Of a stretch of DNA of 62,156 nucleotides, positions 7,840 to 16,904 are shown piece by piece. Where the stretch lies: NCBI GenBank assembly GCA_022791915.1, contig JAAWAB010000013.1, positions 1 to 62,156 of the forward strand, read 5' to 3'. The notes under the pieces were generated by a model. The model was given only the letters and a program-made list of their open reading frames with translations, made no database searches and was not told where the DNA came from. The translations under genes were made by a program, and so were the position numbers. Source of the DNA: Clostridia bacterium (lineage in GTDB: Bacteria > Bacillota > Clostridia > Christensenellales > Pumilibacteraceae). Every line of letters begins with the position of its first letter. Positions within the stretch are counted from its first letter, which is position 1.

Positions 7840-8097
7840 ATGAAAACTTATATCGAAACGCGCGCACGTGCCCTGGGCGAACATATTGCCGCCACGGGTG
7901 ACACGGTACGCACTGCCGGCGAAAAATTCGGCGTAAGCAAAAGCACCGTACATAAAGACGTTACCGAGCGGCTCCGCGATATAGACGCCGCGCTGTACGC
8001 AAAGGTAAAGGAAATACTGGATATCAATTTAAGCGAACGCCACCTGCGCGGCGGCAACGCCACCAAAGAAAAATACGAAAAAGCCAAACACCATTAG
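7840..8097 (+). CDS. spoIIID: Sporulation transcriptional regulator SpoIIID
   Basis: An 85-residue DNA-binding protein. It has the helix-turn-helix TVRTAGEKFGVSKSTVHKDV and the basic C-terminal helix HLRGGNATKEKY typical of SpoIIID, the mother-cell regulator acting after sigma-E. It is close to the usual length. AGAGGT precedes the ATG, a sigma-E-like promoter lies at 7782-7810, and a terminator follows. Together with spo0A at 26922 it shows the organism carries the sporulation programme. Confidence 0.95.
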   Translation: MKTYIETRARALGEHIAATGDTVRTAGEKFGVSKSTVHKDVTERLRDIDAALYAKVKEILDINLSERHLRGGNATKEKYEKAKHH

Positions 8098-8110
8098 AAA
8101 TACCAAGCAA

Positions 8111-8150
8111 AAAAAACGACGGCAGTGTACAATACCCTGCCGCCGTTTTT
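8111..8150. terminator. Terminator between spoIIID and the CDF gene
   Basis: An A-run, stem ACGACGGCAG / CTGCCGCCGT with one mismatch, then a T-run. The flanking A and T runs make it usable in both directions for the two convergent genes. Confidence 0.85.
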
Positions 8151-8204
8151 ATTTACAAATCAAACCGGATTCCGACTTATGAAATACAAGTAAAACACAA
8201 ACTA

Positions 8205-9134
8205 TTAGGATTCCTCTTCTTCGGTATCTACGTGGTCGGTGGGATTCACGTGCACAGAAATATGCTTGACTTGCGGGCAACCCTTTTCAATGCCCGTGTG
8301 CACGCACTGCGCCACGGCGTGCGCGTCGCGCAAGGATATATCGCCGCATACCGAAATTTCCGCTTCCACGTAAATCCTATCGCCGAATTTACGCGTGCGG
8401 AGTTTATCGATGTGTTCCACCCCTTCGGTAGACGAAATCAATGCGGCAATGCGCGCCTCGGTTTGCGGGTCGCACGCCTCGTCGGTCATCTTGCGTACGG
8501 CGTCGGCAAAAATATCCGCCGCCGCTTTGAAAATAAACAAACAAATCACAACCGAGGCAACGGGGTCGAGAACGGGAACGCCCAACCGCGCGCCCAAAAT
8601 ACCCGCAAACGAACCGATAGACGACAACGCGTCGCTACGGTGGTGCCAAGCGTCGGCACGAAGAGCGCTCGAATCGATTTTTTTTGCCGCCGCACGCGTA
8701 TACCAGAACATGCCTTCTTTTACCACGATACTCACAGCCGCGGCAATCAGCGCCAACGTGCCCGGCATGGCAATGGAATCGTAGTTCCCGCGCACCAACG
8801 TGCGCACACCGCCGTACCCGAGCACGGCGCCCGTACCCGCAAGCACCACCGCCAACACGATTGCCGCCACGCACTCGAACCGTTCGTGTCCGTAAGGGTG
8901 ATTGCGGTCGCTTTTCTTGCCGCCCACTTTCACGCCTATCATTACAATAATGGTAGAAAACACGTCGCTTGCCGAATGCACGGCGTCGCTGACCATTGCC
9001 ATACTGCGCGCAAAAATGCCCGCAAAAAGTTTGAACGCAGTCAGCAGGAGATTGACCCCAATTCCGATTACGGAAACGCGGTAGGCAATTTTCGCACGCG
9101 AGCGCGTGTAGTCCGTGTCTTTTTGCGTATTCAT
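8205..9134 (-). CDS. Cation diffusion facilitator family transporter
   Basis: A 309-residue divalent-metal/proton antiporter of the inner membrane. Two metal-site motifs typical of the family are visible: HSASD (His53, Asp57) in one helix and HHRSD (His164, Asp168) in another. HPYGHERFE lies in the loop between. A C-terminal cytoplasmic domain rich in His follows from about residue 215. The metal (Zn, Fe, Mn, Co) cannot be read from sequence. The ATG shares its last bases with the stop of the upstream permease gene (ATGA overlap), so the two are co-translated. Confidence 0.93.
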   Translation of the reverse strand: MNTQKDTDYTRSRAKIAYRVSVIGIGVNLLLTAFKLFAGIFARSMAMVSDAVHSASDVFSTIIVMIGVKVGGKKSDRNHPYGHERFECVAAIVLAVVLAGTGAVLGYGGVRTLVRGNYDSIAMPGTLALIAAAVSIVVKEGMFWYTRAAAKKIDSSALRADAWHHRSDALSSIGSFAGILGARLGVPVLDPVASVVICLFIFKAAADIFADAVRKMTDEACDPQTEARIAALISSTEGVEHIDKLRTRKFGDRIYVEAEISVCGDISLRDAHAVAQCVHTGIEKGCPQVKHISVHVNPTDHVDTEEEES

Positions 9135-10447
9135 CAGCGCGGAAGCAGCATATCTCCTTTTTTAATCCATTTATAATGCCGCATGAGTTCGCTCACGGCA
9201 AACGCCACCACGGCGGGCACAATAAAGTAGCACACGGCAACGCCGAGTATCACGCGCCATGCCGCCATGCCCGCGTCGAACGAAACGGAAATCGTTTGAA
9301 TAACACCCACAAGTCCCGCAGTTCCCATGCCGCTACCCGTTGCGTCGCAACGCAATCCGAACAACGCGCTGGTAAGCGGTCCCGCCACAATACTCGCGGC
9401 GATTGCGGGAATCAAAATACGCATGTTTTTGGCAAGGTTGGGAATCTGCAACATGCTGGTTCCGATTCCCTGACTTACCAGCCCGCCCCACTTGTTTTCG
9501 CGGAACGATGCCACGGCAAATCCCACCATATGCGCGCAACACCCCGCGCAAGCCGCCGCCGCGGCAAGTTGTGCCGCACCTTCGAGCGGCGTACCCACAA
9601 GCGGCTTGAAAAGCATAACGCCGAACGCCGCGCTCGACGTGGGAAACGTGAGCAGTAATCCCATTACAACGGCAACCAAAATACCGAACGAAATGGGTTC
9701 CCAGGCAATGGCGCGGCTGATTCCCCGTCCCAAAAGAGCAAACAACATGCCGAACGGAATTCCCAAAACGACTGCCGCCGCCGCACCCGCAAAGATTGCC
9801 ACAAGCGGCACCACCAAAATATCCACGGGCGTTTTGCCTTCCACAAGCGAACAAAATTCGATTGCCACAACCGACGCCGCATAGCTTGCCACAGGGTCGC
9901 CGATTCCGATTGACGCAGTCGCACCCGCGCCCCATACGTGTATGCCGCTCATTACGAAAATATTGGTAATGTTAGCGCCCACCATGCCCGCCGCAGCCGC
10001 CGAAAACATCGTCAGCTTTTTGGCTTTGAACGCATGCGCAATTCCCACGCCGATTCCCGCGCCCATTATCATTTTAACGGCAGTACCTATACAGCTTATG
10101 ACGTTCCCCGCTTTATTGTGCCCGATTAGCGTGCCGATTTGCCCCACAATGGTGCCCGCAATCAACGTACAGAATAAGCCGAGCGCCATGCCCGAAAAGG
10201 CAGTAATAAAATACTTATTCACAAACTTTTTGAGTACTGCCCAACCCGACGTTTGCGCGGATTTCGTTTCCTGCGCGGCAAGCGGCGTACCCGATTGTGC
10301 GTCCTTTGTCGCGTTATCCGTAGCAATCGTATCCGATTGTTCGTCCGACGCGATTTCGGTTGCGACAACCGTTTCGGTTCTTTCGTCTGCCCGAATCGGC
10401 TCGGATTGCTCGTCCGAAAGGTTTTCTTGTGTTTGTTCTTCGTTCAC
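9134..10447 (-). CDS. PTS-IIC-like integral membrane permease with acidic N-terminal tail
   Basis: A 437-residue protein. Residues 1 to about 80 form a soluble, acidic, repetitive tail with SDEQS twice. The rest is a multi-helix membrane domain resembling the PTS_EIIC_2 group (FITAFSGMALGLFCTLIAG, PTSSAAFGVMLFKPL, SFRENKWGGLVSQGIGTS). These proteins are annotated as sugar-permease-like, but many, as here, have no neighbouring IIA or IIB component, and their substrate is unknown. I chose GTG at 10447 because AAGGAG lies nine bases upstream. A longer reading from 10570 would cross the promoter. The stop overlaps the start of the CDF gene. Confidence 0.75.
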   Translation of the reverse strand: MNEEQTQENLSDEQSEPIRADERTETVVATEIASDEQSDTIATDNATKDAQSGTPLAAQETKSAQTSGWAVLKKFVNKYFITAFSGMALGLFCTLIAGTIVGQIGTLIGHNKAGNVISCIGTAVKMIMGAGIGVGIAHAFKAKKLTMFSAAAAGMVGANITNIFVMSGIHVWGAGATASIGIGDPVASYAASVVAIEFCSLVEGKTPVDILVVPLVAIFAGAAAAVVLGIPFGMLFALLGRGISRAIAWEPISFGILVAVVMGLLLTFPTSSAAFGVMLFKPLVGTPLEGAAQLAAAAACAGCCAHMVGFAVASFRENKWGGLVSQGIGTSMLQIPNLAKNMRILIPAIAASIVAGPLTSALFGLRCDATGSGMGTAGLVGVIQTISVSFDAGMAAWRVILGVAVCYFIVPAVVAFAVSELMRHYKWIKKGDMLLPR

Positions 10448-10477
10448 GCGTAGTAGCTCCTTTTTATGTAATTGTGT

Positions 10478-10507
10478 ATAGTAAACAAAACGGGAACGCA
10501 ATGTAAA
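10478..10507 (-). promoter_or_regulatory. Probable promoter of the permease-CDF pair
   Basis: On the minus strand TTTACA, 18 bases, TACTAT, located about 30 bases before the GTG start at 10447. The -10 element is imperfect. Confidence 0.5.
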
Positions 10508-10535
10508 GCGCCCCCGCAAAAGTTTTACTCGTTTC

Positions 10536-10967
10536 TTATACGCCCGCTTTGTCTTTGGGCGCAAGCGCAAAACTGAACGAGGCAGACACGCACGTTTTGC
10601 CGTCTACCGTCACTTTGCCTTCGCAGAAATAGAAAATCGCTTTGCTTTTCACGATTTTGCACTCCGTTTCAATGGTATCGCCGGGGCGCACGGGATTGCG
10701 GAATTTCACACCGTCCAGCCCCGTATACATGGGCACGAAATCGCCCCCTTTATCGGCAAACAGCGCGCACGCCGATTGCGCCATGATTTCGCACAGAATC
10801 ACACCGGGTACAACGGGATTTCCGGGAAAATGTCCGCGTAGGAAAAATTCGTCGCCGCGTACGTGATACTTGCCGTGCGAAACGCCTTCGCCGTCTACCG
10901 TCACTTCGTCCAATAAAAGCATGTCGTCGCGGTGCGGAATAATCTGCATGATTTCTTCTCTGTTCAT
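10536..10967 (-). CDS. fabZ: 3-hydroxyacyl-[acyl-carrier-protein] dehydratase FabZ
   Basis: A 143-residue hot-dog-fold enzyme that removes water from 3-hydroxyacyl-ACP in fatty acid elongation. The signature IIPHRDDMLLLDEV and GHFPGNPVVPGVILCE supplies the catalytic His46 and Glu60. The start is backed by AGAGAGGT. No other fatty acid genes are adjacent. It follows pflA by 65 bases on the same strand and may be read from the same transcript, although the gap contains a GC-rich inverted repeat (TGCGCA twice) without a T-run. Confidence 0.93.
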   Translation of the reverse strand: MNREEIMQIIPHRDDMLLLDEVTVDGEGVSHGKYHVRGDEFFLRGHFPGNPVVPGVILCEIMAQSACALFADKGGDFVPMYTGLDGVKFRNPVRPGDTIETECKIVKSKAIFYFCEGKVTVDGKTCVSASFSFALAPKDKAGV

Positions 10968-11032
10968 GATTTTTACCTCTCTGTCTTAATTTTTGCTTGA
11001 CCATTTTCGTTGCGCATGTGCGCATTTGTTTT

Positions 11033-11719
11033 CTATGCGTTTTGATTCTCCAAAACGGCGTTCAACTCTTTCAGTTTTACCGCCGAAAGTGCGGGAACGC
11101 CCGCAAGCGGATAACATAGTCCCAGTTTTTCCCACTTCTCTACGCCCATGGTATGATACGGCAACAACTCGATTTTCTCGGCGCCCGCCGCCATCTTTTT
11201 CACGGCAAGCACGTTTTCCGCCGTGTCGGTAATGCCGGGCACACAAACGTGCCGTACCCAAAACCGCTTACCGTGCGCCCGCAACCAATCGAGCGACGCT
11301 ATAAGCGCGTCTTGCGATACTCCCGTGAGTTCGCGGAACCGCTCGGGGTTCGGGTGTTTTATATCTATCATCGTAAGGTCGGCGGCATTTAGCGCCTGCG
11401 GAGAATAAATACCGCCGCCCGTATCGAGCGCAGACGAAATACCGCGCTTTTTCAACTCTTGCATCAGTCGCACGGCACCGTCTGCTTGCATGAGCGGTTC
11501 GCCGCCCGAAAGCGTCACGCCGCCCGTCTTGCCGTAGTACGCCTTATAGCGCACGCACCATTCGGCAAGTTCGGTTTCGTCCCGCTGTTCTCCGCCCTGC
11601 CAAGTGTCGGGATTGTGGCAGAATTTACACCGCATAGGACACCCCGAAAAAAATATCACCGTGCGGATTCCCGGTCCGTCGAGCGCGCCCAGCGTTTCGA
11701 TAGAATGGATTGTAATCAA
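11033..11719 (-). CDS. pflA: Pyruvate formate-lyase activating enzyme
   Basis: A 228-residue radical S-adenosylmethionine enzyme that installs the glycyl radical on PflB. The cluster motif CPMRCKFC (Cys27, Cys31, Cys34) and the SGGEPLMQ glycine-rich motif are present. The start codon is TTG at 11719, five bases after AAGAGGT; no ATG fits better. It lies 82 bases downstream of pflB on the same strand, the usual order. Confidence 0.95.
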   Translation of the reverse strand: MITIHSIETLGALDGPGIRTVIFFSGCPMRCKFCHNPDTWQGGEQRDETELAEWCVRYKAYYGKTGGVTLSGGEPLMQADGAVRLMQELKKRGISSALDTGGGIYSPQALNAADLTMIDIKHPNPERFRELTGVSQDALIASLDWLRAHGKRFWVRHVCVPGITDTAENVLAVKKMAAGAEKIELLPYHTMGVEKWEKLGLCYPLAGVPALSAVKLKELNAVLENQNA

Positions 11720-11801
11720 ACTTTACCTCTTGATAAGCGCCGTTCAGCCGAGCACAAAGAGCCAACGCCACAAAGTACTTGCGTTTGGGCGAAAATGTTC
11801 C

Positions 11802-14024
11802 CTACATTTGCTCGAAGAACGTGCGTTTTAACACTTCTTCCCTGTGCCCTTTGCTCAACACGCAGAACCGCACGGCATAGCCGGAAACGCGAATGGTAAG
11901 ATTGGGATACTTTTCGGGATGCGCGTGCGCATCTAAAAGTATATCTTTATCGTATACGTTGATATTGAGATGGTGTCCGCCGCGCACGAAATACCCGTCG
12001 AGAATAGCCGTAAGATTGGCGGTGCGGATATCTTTCTCTTTGCCGAGCGTGGCAGGTACGATTCCGAACGTGTTGGAAATCCCGTCGCGGCAATCGTTGT
12101 AACTCAATTTGGAAACCGAATTGAGCGAGGCGAGCGCGCCGCTGTGTTCGCGGTTATGCAGCGGATTGGCGCCCGGAGCAAACGGCTCGCCCTTCTTTCT
12201 GCCGCACGGAGTGGCACCCGTCTTTTTGCCGTATACCACGTTGCTGGTAATCGTGAGAAGACTCAACGTGTGTTTTGCGTTTCTGTAACACGGCGTGCGG
12301 CACAACGCTTTATAGAAATAGTCGGTAAGATGACGCGCAATGTCGTCTACCCTGTCGTCATCGTTGCCGTATTTGGGAAAATCGCCTTCGGTCACGTAAT
12401 CCACAATCAGTCCGTTTTCGTCCGTCACGGGCGTTACCGACGCATATTTGATTGCCGAAAGACTGTCCGCCGCCACGCTGATACCCGCCGCACCGAACGC
12501 CATAAGCCGCTCCACATAGGTATCGTGCAACGCCATCTGCAATTTTTCGTAGGCGTATTTGTCGTGCATGTAGTGAATGATATTCATAGTATTCACATAC
12601 GTTTCGGCAAGCCAGTCTATGTATTTATGATAGCGGTCGAGCACTTCGTCGTAGTTCAGTTTGCCCGAAAGCGGGGGCATTTCAAACGCTACTCGCTGTC
12701 CCGTCATCTCGTCTTTTCCGCCGTTAATAGACATCAACAGCACTTTGGCAAGATTGCAACGCGCTCCGAAGAACTGCATCTGCTTGCCGATTTTCATTGC
12801 CGACACACAGCACGCAATTCCGTAGTCGTCGCCGTATATGGGGCGCATAAGGTCGTCCGATTCGTATTGAATGGAGCTGGTGTCAATGCTCACCGTAGCG
12901 CAGAATTTCTTGAACGCCTCGGGAAGTTTTTCGCTCCACAATACGGTAAGATTGGGTTCGGGCGACGCTTTGAGATTGTACAGCGTGTGCAAAATGCGGA
13001 AACTCGACTTGGTAACGAGCGTGCGTCCGTCCTCGCCCATGCCGCCTATGCTCTCGGTAACCCAGGTAGGGTCGCCCGCAAACAAATCGTTATATTCGGG
13101 CGTGCGCAACTGACGGTTGAGCCGCAATTTGAGCACAAGCTGGTCAATCAGTTCCTGCGCGCCTTTCTCGTCTATAATTCCGTTTTTCAGGTCACGCTCT
13201 ATATAGATATCGAAAAACGTAGACGTGCGTCCGAAACTTTCGGCGGCGCCGTTCTGTTCTTTGATTGCGCCCAAATACGCATAGTACGTCCACTGAATGG
13301 CTTCGCGCGCATTCTCCGCAGGACGCGTGATGTCATCGCCGTAGCCCGCCGCCATCTGCGCAAGTTTTTGCAAAAAGTCCACCTGACGAAAAACTTCTTC
13401 ACGCAAACGGATATTTTCTTCGTCCATATAGCGATGCGCAAGCATCTCGAAATCTTTCTTTTTGTCTTCGATTAGGCGGTCGGTGCCGTAAAGCGCCACT
13501 CTGCGATAATCACCGATAATCCGCCCCCTGCCGTAAGCGTCGGGCAATCCAGTTAAAATACCGTATTTGCGCAGTTTGCGCATTTCGTCGGTATATACAC
13601 GGAATACGCCGTCGTTATGCGTGGTTTTATACTCGAAATTGTCTTCTATTTTTTGGCTCAATTTGTAGCCGTATGCCTCGCAAGCGCCGCGTGCCATGCG
13701 TATGCCGCCGAACGGATTCACACCGCGCACAAGCGGCTGTTCGGTCTGCAACCCGAAAATAATTTCGTTCTCGCGGTCCACATACCCCGGTTTGTAACTC
13801 AAAAGGGACGAAACCTTTTCGGTATCCACTCCGAGTACGCCGTTGTTTTTGCGTTCTTTATCGAGCAAATCTTCGTAAATGGCAAGCAATTTGCCCGTTT
13901 TTTTCGTAGGGGACGCCAAAAAGTCGCCGTTCCCCAAATAGGGCGTGTAGTTTTTCTGTATGAAATCGCGCACGTCGATGTGTTCGTTCCAGTTACCCGT
14001 TTTGAACCCTTTCCATTGTTCCAT
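11802..14024 (-). CDS. pflB: Formate C-acetyltransferase (pyruvate formate-lyase)
   Basis: A 740-residue glycyl-radical enzyme converting pyruvate and CoA to acetyl-CoA and formate in anaerobic fermentation. The catalytic pair Cys405-Cys406 lies in [10 protein letters not shown]. The radical Gly715 lies in RVSGYAV near the C terminus, and the protein has the family's normal length. Its start has AGGAG and lies only 12 bases after the stop of the GH2 gene, so the two are probably on one transcript. Oxygen sensitivity of the radical fits a strict or facultative anaerobe. Confidence 0.97.
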   Translation of the reverse strand: MEQWKGFKTGNWNEHIDVRDFIQKNYTPYLGNGDFLASPTKKTGKLLAIYEDLLDKERKNNGVLGVDTEKVSSLLSYKPGYVDRENEIIFGLQTEQPLVRGVNPFGGIRMARGACEAYGYKLSQKIEDNFEYKTTHNDGVFRVYTDEMRKLRKYGILTGLPDAYGRGRIIGDYRRVALYGTDRLIEDKKKDFEMLAHRYMDEENIRLREEVFRQVDFLQKLAQMAAGYGDDITRPAENAREAIQWTYYAYLGAIKEQNGAAESFGRTSTFFDIYIERDLKNGIIDEKGAQELIDQLVLKLRLNRQLRTPEYNDLFAGDPTWVTESIGGMGEDGRTLVTKSSFRILHTLYNLKASPEPNLTVLWSEKLPEAFKKFCATVSIDTSSIQYESDDLMRPIYGDDYGIACCVSAMKIGKQMQFFGARCNLAKVLLMSINGGKDEMTGQRVAFEMPPLSGKLNYDEVLDRYHKYIDWLAETYVNTMNIIHYMHDKYAYEKLQMALHDTYVERLMAFGAAGISVAADSLSAIKYASVTPVTDENGLIVDYVTEGDFPKYGNDDDRVDDIARHLTDYFYKALCRTPCYRNAKHTLSLLTITSNVVYGKKTGATPCGRKKGEPFAPGANPLHNREHSGALASLNSVSKLSYNDCRDGISNTFGIVPATLGKEKDIRTANLTAILDGYFVRGGHHLNINVYDKDILLDAHAHPEKYPNLTIRVSGYAVRFCVLSKGHREEVLKRTFFEQM

Positions 14025-14036
14025 TTTGTTTTTCTC

Positions 14037-16394
14037 CTATACTCTTTCTGTCTGCGCATATTCGCAATAGATGTCGAACTCGCGCACGCCCAACTCGCTT
14101 GTCACACTCACTCTGCCCGGTCCCGGCGAAATACTTCGCACAAAAAAACCGCCCCTGCCGCCTTCCAGATTGAGATGTCCGTTTCCTTCCACCGTCAAAC
14201 TGCCGCTTGCCCGCACCGTTACGGGCATAAAACAGTAATCGAGCACGTTGCCCGCACCGTCTTGGGCAAATACCGAAAAGGCTATGCGCTCGTACGACTT
14301 GGTGCAACGAAGTACCTTCCCTGCCGAACTCTCTATTTTCAGCGATTTTTGTATCCCGTGCGAAAGCGTCCGCTCGCACTTCACTTCGCCGTTGTAGATT
14401 CCTTCTAAGCGGTACGTAACGCCCGACGGCGGATTGCGTCCGTATTTTTCCAACAGAGCGAGCAATGCGGCTCGGTCGATTTTGCACAGCTTTTGCAACA
14501 AAAACGCTTTCTTCGCTCCCAAAAATCCGAGCGCCGACGCGCCCTTTTGCTCCGCTTCCGAAAGCACGCTCTTAAACAGCGAAAGCCGTAATCCCCCGCC
14601 CACGTCGTTTGCGGGCAACTCGCCGCAAAAATCGGAAATCATCACGGGAGGATGGGGCAAAAACTGCCACCGTTTGCGGTCGGGGAAAAACTCGCCCACC
14701 CGCTCGTCGTTGCGATATAAAACCACGCTGTCGGCGTTGGTAAAAACGTATAACTCGCCGCAATAGTCGTCCGACGCCAGATTGCCCGAAAGTTCCAGAA
14801 CGGGCGCATCATCGGTTTGCGAAATATATGCGTATGCCGCCGTTTTGGGGTTGCGGAACGCGTCGAACACGCCGTAATGATTCACGTTGTCGCCGTTGCC
14901 TTTGCCGCGCGGCGCCGCAAAGTCGCAAAAGCCCATGCCGAACGCGCCTGCCACTCTGCCGCCGTAAACGTCGTTTATGGCGTCCAGATGCACAAGCGCC
15001 TGCCGCAAACGGACGTTTTCGGGGTCGTAGGTGCGCGCGGGGCACGTTTTACCCCCGAACTCGCCCACAATGTACGGCATAAACAGCTTGCCCGGCCTTC
15101 TCCGTTTTGCCTGCGCATCGTCCGTTTCGTTGAAAGCGAATACGTCCTCGTACGCTCTGCTCGACCTGAAATTGCGCGCACCTACGGTAGAGCGCGTGGG
15201 GTCGGCTTCCTTCGCCGCTTTTTGCACCTTAAAATACAGTTCGTCGCAGTCCGCCGAATTGTTGACGCGCGTGCCCCATCCGATTATGCACGGATTGTTG
15301 CGGTCGCGTTCAATCATTTCGGTTACACTGCTTATATATGCGTCTTTCCATTCGGCGCCGCCCACGTATCCGTCGCCGTACATATCCTCTATTACCATCA
15401 GACCAATGCGGTTGCATTCGTCGATAAAATCTTTGCTACACTGTCCCATGGTGCGTACCGCGTTGCAACCCGTTTCTTTGATAATTCGGGCGTCCCGCCG
15501 TTCCGTTTCGCCCGTAGCCGCCCGCCCGATACCCGGATAGCAGTCGGCTCGGTTCAGCCCCACCAGGCGCACAAGATTTCCGTTCAGATAAAACCCTTCC
15601 CGCTTGAATTCCGCCGTAACGAATCCGAACGGCACCTTTCTGCAATCGAGCGTCTTACCGCCGCATTTTAAGCGGATAACCGCCGTATACAGCACGGGAT
15701 TTTCGGGCGACCAACACACCGCGTTCTCCGTTTCGCCCTTCAAACGTACCGACGCGCTTTGCACCGAACGCGTGGCAAACGCACATACGCGGGTTCCGCT
15801 TTCGTCTACGATTTCCCCTTCCAACTCGGTATCGGGATAATAGTCGAATAATTGTACATCGGCAGTCACCGTACGGCTTGTCCCTTCGGCTTTACTGCGC
15901 ACGCAAACGTCGCGGATATCTCTGCCGTCGCAGATAAGAAAGGTGACGTCACGGCAGATTCCGCCGAACAACGTGAGCGGTCCGCGCGTGCCGCTGCTCG
16001 GAACGTCGTTTCGCAACGCCGAATCCACTTTCAGCACAATTCGGTTGTCGTAATCGTATTTTACGGGCGCCGTTATGTCGGCAACAAAGGGCGATTCCCC
16101 TTTGTGGCTGGTAACGAATATGCCGTTCACATACACTTCCACATACGAAAGCACGCCTTCCAATCCAAGAAGAAGGCGCTTGCCGTTATACGAGCTCGGC
16201 ACGGTAAGCACGCGCGAATAGGTGGACAGCACGCGCATTTCCCGTTCGTCGAAATAGTTTTTGTCGCCGCACTCCACGTTGTGCGGCAGTTGGACGATAA
16301 ATCCGTCCGACCAATCGAAATCGTTTTCCAAACAATCTTGCGTAAATCCGCAACGGTATAACCAACTGTCGTTTATCGGAATTTGTTTTATCAC
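14037..16394 (-). CDS. Glycoside hydrolase family 2 protein with altered acid/base position
   Basis: A 785-residue protein with the GH2 order: jelly-roll sugar-binding domain (about 1-170), immunoglobulin-like domain (about 170-270) and TIM barrel (about 270-540), then a divergent C-terminal part. There is no signal peptide, so it acts inside the cell. In the barrel, NAVRTMGQCSKDF and the nucleophile-type VGEFGGK (Glu445) are recognisable. The usual acid/base motif, W-x-x-x-x-N-E-S in this group, reads WGTRVNNS, with Asn379 where Glu is expected. Activity may be lost, altered or need a different proton donor. The gene overlaps the upstream small membrane protein gene by four bases and leads into pflB. 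Substrate unknown. Confidence 0.85.
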   Translation of the reverse strand: MIKQIPINDSWLYRCGFTQDCLENDFDWSDGFIVQLPHNVECGDKNYFDEREMRVLSTYSRVLTVPSSYNGKRLLLGLEGVLSYVEVYVNGIFVTSHKGESPFVADITAPVKYDYDNRIVLKVDSALRNDVPSSGTRGPLTLFGGICRDVTFLICDGRDIRDVCVRSKAEGTSRTVTADVQLFDYYPDTELEGEIVDESGTRVCAFATRSVQSASVRLKGETENAVCWSPENPVLYTAVIRLKCGGKTLDCRKVPFGFVTAEFKREGFYLNGNLVRLVGLNRADCYPGIGRAATGETERRDARIIKETGCNAVRTMGQCSKDFIDECNRIGLMVIEDMYGDGYVGGAEWKDAYISSVTEMIERDRNNPCIIGWGTRVNNSADCDELYFKVQKAAKEADPTRSTVGARNFRSSRAYEDVFAFNETDDAQAKRRRPGKLFMPYIVGEFGGKTCPARTYDPENVRLRQALVHLDAINDVYGGRVAGAFGMGFCDFAAPRGKGNGDNVNHYGVFDAFRNPKTAAYAYISQTDDAPVLELSGNLASDDYCGELYVFTNADSVVLYRNDERVGEFFPDRKRWQFLPHPPVMISDFCGELPANDVGGGLRLSLFKSVLSEAEQKGASALGFLGAKKAFLLQKLCKIDRAALLALLEKYGRNPPSGVTYRLEGIYNGEVKCERTLSHGIQKSLKIESSAGKVLRCTKSYERIAFSVFAQDGAGNVLDYCFMPVTVRASGSLTVEGNGHLNLEGGRGGFFVRSISPGPGRVSVTSELGVREFDIYCEYAQTERV

Positions 16395-16867
16395 TTGCCG
16401 CCTCCGATCAGCACCGTGAGATACTGTGCGAATTTGTATTCGCTTTTATAGCAGTATTCGGTGCCTTCCGCATCTTTTGCATAAAAATATATGTACGGAT
16501 TGCTCACTTTCAACGCGTCGGTTTCGCTCTGACGGAATGCAAACCGCTCCATCTCTTTGCGGTACGACGCAATATCTCCCCGACCCAATCGGTGCGGAAT
16601 GTTGTTAATATCTTCGTTGGCGGCATACAGCGGACGGTACGACGCATATCTGTCGGCGCACTTGATTCCGATTTCCACAATCGTGATATCGCGGGCGCCC
16701 GTGTTTACAATCCGCCAAATAAGACGCTTGCTGTCGGCAATCATCTTGCCTTCCATGCGCGCGCTCTTGCGGCACGATAACACAAACCGCACCACGTAAA
16801 GCGTCGCCAAAATAGCCAGCGCAACCGCTATCACGCAAAGCGCCGTTATATAGATTTTTTCGGTCAC
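16391..16867 (-). CDS. Small membrane-anchored protein of unknown function
   Basis: A 158-residue protein with one N-terminal membrane helix (about residues 5-30) and a soluble domain of beta-type pattern (RLIWRIVNTGARDITIVEIG). I recognise no family. The start is GTG at 16867 with AGGAGG directly upstream. The gene lies 37 bases after the P-type ATPase stop, and its stop overlaps the GH2 start by four bases, so it is a middle gene of a likely operon. Confidence 0.7.
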   Translation of the reverse strand: MTEKIYITALCVIAVALAILATLYVVRFVLSCRKSARMEGKMIADSKRLIWRIVNTGARDITIVEIGIKCADRYASYRPLYAANEDINNIPHRLGRGDIASYRKEMERFAFRQSETDALKVSNPYIYFYAKDAEGTEYCYKSEYKFAQYLTVLIGGGK

Positions 16868-16904
16868 GGTAAACCTCCTTCTTTCCTATTTCTATCGCGC
16901 GCTC

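Noticed and set aside
11970-13475. Long plus-strand ORF (501 codons) opposite pflB
   Set aside because: pflB on the other strand is a perfect family match; the antisense frame is open because of codon bias and gives a low-complexity Arg/His/Phe-rich protein without recognisable domains.
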